This document shows, piece after piece, positions 14,263 through 20,397 of a DNA stretch of 28,007 nt. The stretch is from the NCBI GenBank assembly GCA_035644155.1, contig DASQPC010000068.1:1-28007 (forward strand), in the 5' to 3' direction. The position numbers were made by a program, and so were the translations under genes. How positions within the stretch are numbered: position 1 is the stretch's first letter; the number at the start of each line of letters is the position of its first letter. Below the pieces are notes generated by a model. That model was not told the origin of the DNA. It made no database searches and saw nothing but the letters and a program-made list of their open reading frames with translations. Origin of the DNA: DATIGJ01 sp035644155 (GTDB taxonomy: Bacteria > Patescibacteriota > Microgenomatia > Levybacterales > UBA12049).

Positions 14263-15671
14263 TCCATTGCCTCCTTTGCGTTAGAAATAAACGCTTTCAT
14301 TTTTTCATTATCAATAACTCCATTCGTTTCAATACCGCCAGCAACATCAACAGCAAATGGTTGTACTTTCTTGACGACATTGGCAACATTTTCAGGAGTT
14401 AATCCTCCTGCAAGAAACGTTGGAAAATGTTGTGTAATTTTTTTTGCTTTCTTAAAATCTACCATTGATCCTTTTCCTTGAGCTGCTCTATCAAGGAGAA
14501 GATATGCAATAGTGTCATTTCGAGCAACCGATAAGGAGTCGAGACTCGGGATGACAAATTTTTTAATTATTTTTCTTTTTATTTTGCTCATATATTTTTC
14601 GCTTTCTTCCCCATGCAGTTGAACAAAATCTAAATCAAGCATTTCTCCAATTTCATTCACTTTTTCAAGTATCTCATTTTGAAAAACGCCAACAACTTGC
14701 ACATCATCCTTTATCACTTCAATAATTTTTTTGGCAGCAATTGGAATAATATATCGTTTGGATGTAGGAGCAAAATTAAATCCTAAAAAATCAGCACCCG
14801 CAGTAACTGCTGCTTTGGCATTTGCCAGATTTCGTATACCACAAATTTTTACTCTAACTCTTTGGTTATTCGCTCTCAATGAAGTAAGAAAACTCCTTAT
14901 ATTTCCTGCCTTCATCAAACTCGTCCCAACTAAGACTCCTGTTGCTCCCGCATTTTTATATTGCAAAACTTCATCTGATGAATGAATACCTGAAAAACCA
15001 AGTTTGATAAATTTGTCTGGAATTTTTCTAAGCAATGTACATGCAGCATTCACAGCAATAGCAAATGTTTCTAAATTGCGAGCATTCACAGCAATAATAT
15101 TTGCAGTTGTTGCAATTGCTTTTTCTAAGTCTTCTTCATTATTAATTTCAACAACCGGCTCTATTTTGAGTGATAGACAAAGTTTTACAAATTGCTGCAA
15201 TGTTTTTGCATCAAGTAAACGCGCGATCAAAAGTAATCCGTCAGCTCCGACTTGTTTTGCTTGATAAATTTGATATGCATCAATCACAAAATCTTTTTGC
15301 AAAACTGGAATTCCCACTCGCTTTTTTACTTGTTTAACAAACGCTACGTCGCCTTTGAAAAAATGTTTTTCCGTAATAATTGCTATTGCATTTGCACCCG
15401 CTTCTTGATATATTTTTGCTCTTTTTAATAAATCTTCTGGTGAGCCAAGTGATGGGTTTGTCGGTGACGCAAATTTTATTTCTGCAATGAGAGAAATTCC
15501 CTTGTCATTTCGAGAGACTGATAAGGAGTCGAAAAAACTCACTCCACCCTGCTGTTTTGTTGAAAAAGATCCCTCGACTTGTTGCTTGTTCGGGATGACA
15601 GAAAATCGTCTTTTTTCTATTTCTAAATCTTTCTTTTTTTTCTTAATAATCTCGATTAAAATATTATGCAT
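14259..15671 (-). CDS. trpCF: Fused indole-3-glycerol phosphate synthase / PRA isomerase (TrpC-TrpF)
   Basis: 470 residues, two TIM barrels. TrpC (about 1-265): LIAEIKFASPTNPSLG, PVLQKDFVIDAYQIYQA, VVEINNEEDLEKA and GVLVGTSLMKA. TrpF (about 272-470): VKICGIRN, ADFLGFNFAPTSKRYI, LDFVQLHGEES, FLAGGLTPENV and AVDVAGGIE. The fusion catalyses two consecutive steps from phosphoribosyl-anthranilate to indole-glycerol phosphate. Two segments do not look native: residues about 24-56 (around SVIPNKQQ..DSLSVSRND) and about 373-386 (VIPSLDSLSVARND). Both are encoded by in-frame copies of a palindromic DNA repeat described separately; both lie at surface or linker positions outside the catalytic motifs. 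It overlaps trpD by 8 nt and trpB by 4 nt. Confidence 0.96.
   Translation of the reverse strand: MHNILIEIIKKKKKDLEIEKRRFSVIPNKQQVEGSFSTKQQGGVSFFDSLSVSRNDKGISLIAEIKFASPTNPSLGSPEDLLKRAKIYQEAGANAIAIITEKHFFKGDVAFVKQVKKRVGIPVLQKDFVIDAYQIYQAKQVGADGLLLIARLLDAKTLQQFVKLCLSLKIEPVVEINNEEDLEKAIATTANIIAVNARNLETFAIAVNAACTLLRKIPDKFIKLGFSGIHSSDEVLQYKNAGATGVLVGTSLMKAGNIRSFLTSLRANNQRVRVKICGIRNLANAKAAVTAGADFLGFNFAPTSKRYIIPIAAKKIIEVIKDDVQVVGVFQNEILEKVNEIGEMLDLDFVQLHGEESEKYMSKIKRKIIKKFVIPSLDSLSVARNDTIAYLLLDRAAQGKGSMVDFKKAKKITQHFPTFLAGGLTPENVANVVKKVQPFAVDVAGGIETNGVIDNEKMKAFISNAKEAME
14513..14556. repeat. Short palindromic repeat inside trpF part of trpCF
   Basis: A 44-bp element starts TGTCATTTCGAG and ends CTCGGGATGACA; the ends pair over 12 bp if T-G wobbles count. 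It shares the 13-mer GATAAGGAGTCGA with the larger copy at 15503-15600. It is read in frame on the minus strand as VIPSLDSLSVARND, where TrpF proteins have a variable loop-helix before the YLLLD strand. Confidence 0.75.
15503..15600. repeat. 98-bp palindromic repeat inside trpC part of trpCF
   Basis: The element begins TGTCATTTCGAGAGACTG and ends GCTTGTTCGGGATGACA, with terminal inverted repeats TGTCAT/ATGACA and sub-terminal GTCGA/TCGAC arms. The internal part holds an A-rich and T-rich loop region. The architecture resembles the dispersed TGTCAT..TCGAG palindromes found between genes in many bacterial genomes. Here it is inside a coding region, in frame, supplying about 33 residues of TrpC before the LIAEIK strand. 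Confidence 0.75.
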
Positions 15672-16677
15672 ACTTTTGTGTCTCCTTTATAAGATTTTGC
15701 AGAATTTTTTTTGCAAGACCACTATCAACGGTGTGTTCTGCCATTGTTATTCCTTCTTCAATTGTTTTAACTGTTCCAGCAACAAGGAGCGCAACGGCAC
15801 TATTTATAATAACAATATCTCGCCTGGCTCCTTTCTCACCATGCAAAATTGCTTTGAGACTTTCAGCATTTTCCTTCGCAGATCCTCCAATAATTTCTTT
15901 CTTTGACGAATAATCAAAACCAAATTTCTTTGGATCGATTGTTGTTTGTTTGATTGTATTATTCTCTATCGTAAAAATGTCAGTTTTGGCAAAAACACTT
16001 ATTTCGTCCAAACCATCTTGACTGCTTGCAAGAATCAATTTTTCATAATGTAATCGCTTTGCCACTTCCACAAGTTTCTCAGCAACGACAAAACCTGGAA
16101 CACCAATAAGTTGACGACTTACTGATGCTGGAGAAAGAAAAGGACCGAGAAAATTAAATATAGTTCTTATTTTTAATTCTTTTCTGACTATTGCAATATG
16201 CTTAGTTGCTGGATGAAAAAGTGGTGCAAAAAGAAAAACCATACCAACTTTATCACAAACTGCCCTTGCTTGTTCGGCTGTTAGTGAGATATTGACACCC
16301 AACGCTTCTAACACATCAGCTGCTCCTGATTTGCTACTTGCTGCACGATTCCCGTGCTTTGCCACCTTAACACCACATCCCGCAACCACAAATGCCACTG
16401 CTGTTGAAACATTAATACTATTACTTCCATCTCCTCCTGTTCCGCAGACATCGATTGCGTCTGATAAATCAACACGAATCATCTGTGACCGCATTGCTTG
16501 AATAAAACCAATAATTTCATCAGACGTTTCACCTTTCATACGAAGCGCTACCAAAAACGCAGCAATTTGCGTCGAGAGTACCTCGCCTTTCATAACAGCT
16601 GCCAAAAAATGCTTTGTGTCATCTGTTGTGAGATTTTGTCTTTCAAATAATGAATTAATAATTTTTGTTACATCCAT
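15664..16677 (-). CDS. trpD: Anthranilate phosphoribosyltransferase
   Basis: 337 residues, standard length. DVCGTGGDGSNSINVSTAVA binds PRPP and metal; AKHGNRAASSKSGAADVLEALG is the anthranilate and PRPP loop; RTIFNFLGPFLSPA is also typical. It transfers phosphoribose to anthranilate made by TrpE-TrpG. It starts 44 nt after the trpG stop, a gap that is really a former trpG 3' end, and it overlaps trpCF by 8 nt. It is not fused to TrpG, unlike the enterobacterial arrangement. Confidence 0.97.
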   Translation of the reverse strand: MDVTKIINSLFERQNLTTDDTKHFLAAVMKGEVLSTQIAAFLVALRMKGETSDEIIGFIQAMRSQMIRVDLSDAIDVCGTGGDGSNSINVSTAVAFVVAGCGVKVAKHGNRAASSKSGAADVLEALGVNISLTAEQARAVCDKVGMVFLFAPLFHPATKHIAIVRKELKIRTIFNFLGPFLSPASVSRQLIGVPGFVVAEKLVEVAKRLHYEKLILASSQDGLDEISVFAKTDIFTIENNTIKQTTIDPKKFGFDYSSKKEIIGGSAKENAESLKAILHGEKGARRDIVIINSAVALLVAGTVKTIEEGITMAEHTVDSGLAKKILQNLIKETQKYA

Positions 16678-16721
16678 AGTTATTTTGAAAATAAAAAATT
16701 CGCTAATATTTTCTTCCCCGC

Positions 16722-17279
16722 TTATGTTGCAAAAGATTCCGGATGGAATTGAATCCCTTCAATTGGATAATTACGATGTCGTAAACCCATAATTTCTTTT
16801 GTATCTTTTGAGAAAGCACTAATAACAAAATCTTTCGGTAAAGATTTTCTATCAACAATAAGTGAATGATATCGCATACCTTCTATCCCCTGTGGAATAT
16901 CTTTAAAAACTCCCAAACCATCATGCTCAATAACACTTATCTTTCCATGCATTGGCACTTTTGCCGGAATCACTTTCCCACCAAAATAATGAGCGATACC
17001 TTGCATACCAAGACAAACCCCAAAAACCGGCGTTTGTTTACCAAGTATTGTTATCACATCCGCACAAACACCAAAATATGCTACGTCACTCGCATCACCC
17101 GGACCGGGGGAAATAATAATTTTGTCATAATTTCTCTTTTTTATTTCAGTAAGCGACAGTTCATCATTTCTCACCACATCCAACACAAAATTATTTTCTT
17201 TCTCACTCAGAAGTTCACCAACATATTGGTAAAGATTAAAAGTAAACGAATCGTAATTATCAATGATTAAAACTTTCAT
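16722..17279 (-). CDS. trpG: Anthranilate synthase glutamine amidotransferase subunit, truncated by an in-frame stop
   Basis: 185 residues. It is a class I glutamine amidotransferase: IIDNYDSFTFNLYQY at the start, ISPGPGDA for the oxyanion region, nucleophile Cys in FGVCLGMQGIAHYFGG, and the His-Glu pair in GIQFHPESFAT. Translation stops at TAA 16722-16724 right after HPESFAT. Past that stop the same frame continues AGKKILANFLFSK to a second TAA (16680-16682), 2 nt from the trpD ATG. This is the normal last helix of the family, so the first stop is a nonsense change, an error, or a read-through site. The catalytic triad is intact, so the shorter protein may still deliver ammonia to TrpE. It overlaps trpE by 4 nt (ATGA). 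Confidence 0.95.
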   Translation of the reverse strand: MKVLIIDNYDSFTFNLYQYVGELLSEKENNFVLDVVRNDELSLTEIKKRNYDKIIISPGPGDASDVAYFGVCADVITILGKQTPVFGVCLGMQGIAHYFGGKVIPAKVPMHGKISVIEHDGLGVFKDIPQGIEGMRYHSLIVDRKSLPKDFVISAFSKDTKEIMGLRHRNYPIEGIQFHPESFAT

Positions 17280-18625
17280 AAACTGAGTACCTTTCGCATC
17301 GCAGCTAATTTATTTATTATTTCCTCATACTCTTTCTCTGCAACTGAGTCGTAAACTATACCGCCGCTTGTCTGCGCATATGCATAGGTTTTCACGATGA
17401 ACAATGAGCGTAATGCAAGAGCAAAAGTACAATCTCCATTAAACCCAAACAGTCCCACACCAGCGCCATAAGGACCCCGCGCTTCTGGTTCATTCCTGTC
17501 AATAATTTTAATCGTTTCTACTTTAGGAGTTCCACAAACAGTCCCCATTGGGAAATTACTCGCAAGACCTGAGAACATATCTTCATCCTTTTTAATAAGT
17601 CCAACTACTTCGCTAGAGATATGTTGGACGTGACTAAATTTCTTTATTGTCATGAGATCTTTTACTCTCACTGTCCCAAATTGCGCTACTCTTCCGATAT
17701 CATTTCTCTGCATATCAATAAGCATATTATGTTCAGCTTTTTCTTTGGGATCATTGAGAAGTGTTCGCGCTAGTTGTTGGTCTTCTTTTTCGTCAATGCC
17801 TCGTCTTATTGTTCCAGCGAGCGGTCTTGTTGTCATCTCGCCATTTCGTAATGAAAATAACAATTCAGGACTTGCACCAATAACTCTTTTCTTGCCAAAT
17901 TTCATATAGTACATAAAAGGAGACGGGTTAACCTCTCGTAATTTTTTATAAATTTGCAACGTGTCTCCTTTGATCTCATACTCTGTCTTAAATCCTACTT
18001 CGCATTGAAATGTATTGCCTGCTTTTATTTCTTCTTTAACTCGTTCAACAATCTTGGCATGTTCTTCTTTTGTGAGTCCATCTTTCACAAATCTAATTGT
18101 TAATTTTTGTCTCTTTATTTTTGTTTTCATAATTTCTTTAACCAAAGACAGCCTGTTTTTATCGTAATAGAAATAAAAAAGCTCCCCGGTAATTTTGTCA
18201 AAAATCACCCCATCGGTATAAACACCAAAGAGAAATTGATCGAATAATTCATGCACTTTAACAGAAACGCTTGGTTCAAAATAATTTATTGCGTCATAAC
18301 TAAGATACCCAACCAACCCACCAGCATAATTTTTAGCAATTATATCTTGCGGCATTATTTCCCGTAGAGCAAAATAGGGATTCTCAACAGGATATTTTTC
18401 CTCGTCAAAAAACAAGGTATTCCCGCGTGCAGAGATAACATGTCGCGGATCAAACCCTATGATCGAATACCGTGAGAACTTCCCTTCTTCACCCAACGAT
18501 TCAAAAAGAAAACATGTATCAAAAATCTGTTCTACTTTCTGAAATAATTCATAAAAATTCACATCTTCTGCGAACTTTTTATATGTTGGTTTTTTACTAA
18601 TTGTAATCTTTGGTAATTTTCTCAT
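17276..18625 (-). CDS. trpE: Anthranilate synthase component I
   Basis: 449 residues. The N-terminal feedback-site region reads FLFESLGEEGKFSRYSIIGF, close to the LLES..RYS pattern that binds tryptophan in TrpE, so end-product inhibition is likely. The chorismate-binding core has GASPELLFSLRNGEMTTRPL, MLIDMQRNDIGRV, GTVCGTPKVETIKIID and GPYGAGVGLFGF; MQRND and VCGTPK differ slightly from the common forms. Together with TrpG it makes anthranilate from chorismate and glutamine. It is the first gene of the operon, with no Shine-Dalgarno at its ATG. A T-box leader about 255 nt long precedes it, so its transcription should depend on uncharged tRNA-Trp. Confidence 0.96.
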   Translation of the reverse strand: MRKLPKITISKKPTYKKFAEDVNFYELFQKVEQIFDTCFLFESLGEEGKFSRYSIIGFDPRHVISARGNTLFFDEEKYPVENPYFALREIMPQDIIAKNYAGGLVGYLSYDAINYFEPSVSVKVHELFDQFLFGVYTDGVIFDKITGELFYFYYDKNRLSLVKEIMKTKIKRQKLTIRFVKDGLTKEEHAKIVERVKEEIKAGNTFQCEVGFKTEYEIKGDTLQIYKKLREVNPSPFMYYMKFGKKRVIGASPELLFSLRNGEMTTRPLAGTIRRGIDEKEDQQLARTLLNDPKEKAEHNMLIDMQRNDIGRVAQFGTVRVKDLMTIKKFSHVQHISSEVVGLIKKDEDMFSGLASNFPMGTVCGTPKVETIKIIDRNEPEARGPYGAGVGLFGFNGDCTFALALRSLFIVKTYAYAQTSGGIVYDSVAEKEYEEIINKLAAMRKVLSL

Positions 18626-18680
18626 TTTATAGCTAAACTAGCGCTTACTATGATAGGACAAAATTGTTGTGTCCAATCAC

Positions 18681-18727
18681 AAAAAAGCCCTTGACAAACC
18701 ACCATACAATGATGATCTGACAAGGGC
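18681..18727 (-). terminator. Intrinsic terminator of the T-box leader
   Basis: On the minus strand GCCCTTG (18721-18727) pairs with CAAGGGC (18687-18693). After one mismatch, a further 10 pairs including G-T wobbles close a TTGTA loop. A run of six T (18681-18686) follows. It excludes the antiterminator, so transcription should stop when tRNA-Trp is charged. Confidence 0.9.
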
Positions 18728-18884
18728 CTTATAAAAAGACGGTGCCACCTTGTTTGTGACTTATTCATGACGTGCTCCGATGCTTCGACACACGTTACAG
18801 TCTGTTATACAGGTTCGTCTCTGTCGCATTATGTATTTTGCGAAAGCTCCCCAAGTCCAACACTTTGGATCAACACTCTTTCCC
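18681..18884 (-). ncRNA. T-box riboswitch (tRNA-Trp) of the trp operon
   Basis: The minus-strand transcript contains the T-box core GGTGGCACC (18741-18749). By hand, ACAAGG (18748-18753) pairs with CCTTGT (18720-18725) around the 7-nt bulge TGGCACC, then GTC pairs with GGC: the standard antiterminator. The bulge TGGC complements a tRNA end GCCA, as expected for tRNA-Trp with discriminator G. A terminator uses the same CCTTGT strand. A stem III-like hairpin lies at 18770-18795 (ACGTG/CACGT). Stem I appears very short: GAAAG (18878-18882) pairs with CTTTC (18842-18846), with hairpin TCCAA/TTGGA (18856-18869) inside and a TGG at 18851-18853 in the 3' side of the internal loop as candidate specifier codon. 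The class is firm; the stem I fold and specifier are inferred. Confidence 0.88.
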
Positions 18885-18885
18885 T

Positions 18886-18915
18886 ATTATATGAAAACCT
18901 GTCAGTGTTTGTCAA
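18886..18915 (-). promoter_or_regulatory. Consensus sigma-70 promoter of the trp operon
   Basis: Perfect minus-strand boxes TTGACA (18910-18915) and TATAAT (18886-18891) with an 18-nt spacer. The predicted start is about 18880-18884, giving a leader of about 255 nt to the trpE ATG. It is the strongest promoter in the window, as expected for an operon controlled by termination. Confidence 0.9.
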
Positions 18916-18945
18916 ACATTAGCCTTCAATTGCATCTGTTTTGAT

Positions 18946-19047
18946 TTAGTTATCAAGAGTGACTTCTCCTTTTTTAGCAATCATACCACTCATTGGGAGA
19001 CTAAACTAAAATGTTGTTCCTTTTCAACAAAATTTACCTTAGCCTGG
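18946..19047 (-). pseudogene. Decayed 3' end of a histidine kinase gene
   Basis: On the minus strand this stretch reads KGTTF-stop-FSLPMSGMIAKKGEVTLDN-stop (TAA at 18946-18948). The intact kinase at 20398-22629 ends KGTTFWFSLPFSGMKAKAGE then VTLGS, so the two match nearly residue by residue, with the Trp codon turned to TAG. Further upstream GGTAAATTTTG..TTGAAAAGG resembles the codons for GGKIWF and NKG with bases missing. Only about 100 bp are recognisable and no ATPase core remains. It is evidence that a second kinase of the same family once stood here in the opposite orientation. Confidence 0.7.
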
Positions 19048-19076
19048 AAAAACCAAAATTGCTATATATTGTTATA

Positions 19077-19106
19077 TTGCAAAATGCATTATCTATGATC
19101 TATTCT
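19077..19106 (+). promoter_or_regulatory. Promoter of the binding-protein gene
   Basis: TTGCAA (19077-19082), an 18-nt spacer, then TATTCT (19101-19106), ending 8 nt before the ATG at 19115. The mRNA should start almost at the ATG, and no Shine-Dalgarno is present. Between 19048 and 19076 I see nothing else. Confidence 0.55.
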
Positions 19107-19114
19107 ATATTTAT

Positions 19115-20335
19115 ATGGATAAACAGCAACAAAATACTCCTATTCAACCAACAACATCAGAACAGCAGGCAGAAAAATTGGTTCAATCAGGAGCATCATC
19201 GGCTAATCAGAATAAATCGAGCACAGCTTGGATAATTGGCGTAGTCATATTAATAGTTATTGTTGGGTCTCTTGGTGGCTATATCTGGATGCAAAGAAAA
19301 GCAGAACAAGCAAAACTCGAAAAGCCAACGGCTAAAATTGGCGTCATGCTACCTTTCAGCGGTGGTACGAGTACTGCGGGCTATGGCATTCTTAAAGGTG
19401 TTGAGTTAGCGAAAAAACAACTTGGAGCAACAAATATTCAATTGATCCAAGAGGACTCAAAATGTGACCCTGCAATCGCTGCTCAGGCAGTCAAAAATTT
19501 GGTAGACAAAGGTGTTGTGGCAATTATCGGTGAGGCTTGCTCAAGTGCTACTTTAAAAGCACTGCCAGCAGCAAATAAATATCATGTCCCACTGCTTAGC
19601 CCTGCTTCTAGCAGCCCACAACTAAGTCAAAAAGGTGACTATTTCTTTAGAGTTGTCCCTCCTGATCAATATCAAGGTGAGTTCGTTGCGAAACTACTCT
19701 ATAATCAAAAACATCTCCGTACTGCCGCTATCTTGCATAGTGATGAAGCATACGGCAATGATTTAGCTGGTACCTTTACCAAAAGTTTTGAAGCACTTGG
19801 CGGCAAAGTATTAACAAACCAATCATTTGAAACTGGCGCCATCAGCTTACAACAGCAAGTTAATGCCATTAAGGTTACTAACCCACAAGCTGTCTACCTC
19901 ATTTCTAATTCTGCTCCACCTGCTGCTTCTGCTTTGCAATTGTTATATGCGGCGGGTGTTCATGTACCAATGTATGGTGGAGACTCTCTCTATGATGGTG
20001 TAATTGCTTCAACTGCCAAGCAAGCCGCTGAAGGATTTACTGTTACGAGTTTCTCAATAGGTACTAAAGCATTCCGACAAGCATTGGCTGATAGTAGTTC
20101 TTCATCAGGACTGACCGTGAATGCACCTGAAGGATATGATGCTTTCCATGCTATTTATGCTGCATTGCAAAAGGGAGCAACAACTGGCGAAGAAGTGAAA
20201 AATATACTACCAAGTATAGAGTTTGACGGCGTATCAGGACATATTAAATTCGACGAATACGGTGAAGTCTCTCAAAATTATAACTATACTACTCTGGAAC
20301 TTAAGGATGGCGACTTTGTTCCTGTGGAACAATAA
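19115..20335 (+). CDS. Membrane-anchored amino-acid-type substrate-binding protein
   Basis: 406 residues. A Gln/Ser-rich cytoplasmic start (1-35) is followed by one helix (about 38-60, AWIIGVVILIVIVGSLGGYI), so the protein is held in the membrane with the binding domain outside. From about 73 on it is a type I periplasmic-binding fold of the LivJ/LivK kind (Peripla_BP_6): KIGVMLPFSGGTS, GEACSSATLKALPAANKY and PLLSPASSSPQLS, where Ser/Thr residues hold the alpha-amino and carboxyl groups of amino acids, then LHSDEAYGNDLAG. No permease or ATPase gene of a branched-chain transporter is nearby. The next gene is a sensor kinase, which suggests a receptor role instead of transport. Base composition here looks somewhat richer in G+C than in the flanking operons. 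Confidence 0.87.
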   Translation: MDKQQQNTPIQPTTSEQQAEKLVQSGASSANQNKSSTAWIIGVVILIVIVGSLGGYIWMQRKAEQAKLEKPTAKIGVMLPFSGGTSTAGYGILKGVELAKKQLGATNIQLIQEDSKCDPAIAAQAVKNLVDKGVVAIIGEACSSATLKALPAANKYHVPLLSPASSSPQLSQKGDYFFRVVPPDQYQGEFVAKLLYNQKHLRTAAILHSDEAYGNDLAGTFTKSFEALGGKVLTNQSFETGAISLQQQVNAIKVTNPQAVYLISNSAPPAASALQLLYAAGVHVPMYGGDSLYDGVIASTAKQAAEGFTVTSFSIGTKAFRQALADSSSSSGLTVNAPEGYDAFHAIYAALQKGATTGEEVKNILPSIEFDGVSGHIKFDEYGEVSQNYNYTTLELKDGDFVPVEQ

Positions 20336-20353
20336 TCTGCATAGCGCGAGATA

Positions 20354-20378
20354 AGCCAGGCCGATTGGCCTGTTGGCT
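20354..20378. other. GC-rich hairpin between binding protein and kinase genes
   Basis: AGCC (20354-20357) and AGGCC (20358-20362) pair with GGCCT (20367-20371) and GGCT (20375-20378), with a GATT loop and a GTT bulge. No T-run follows, so it is not a classic terminator. It sits 19 nt before the kinase ATG and could set the ratio of the two products by stabilising or attenuating the mRNA. Confidence 0.45.
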
Positions 20379-20397
20379 GCGGAAATAAGGCCGGAAA

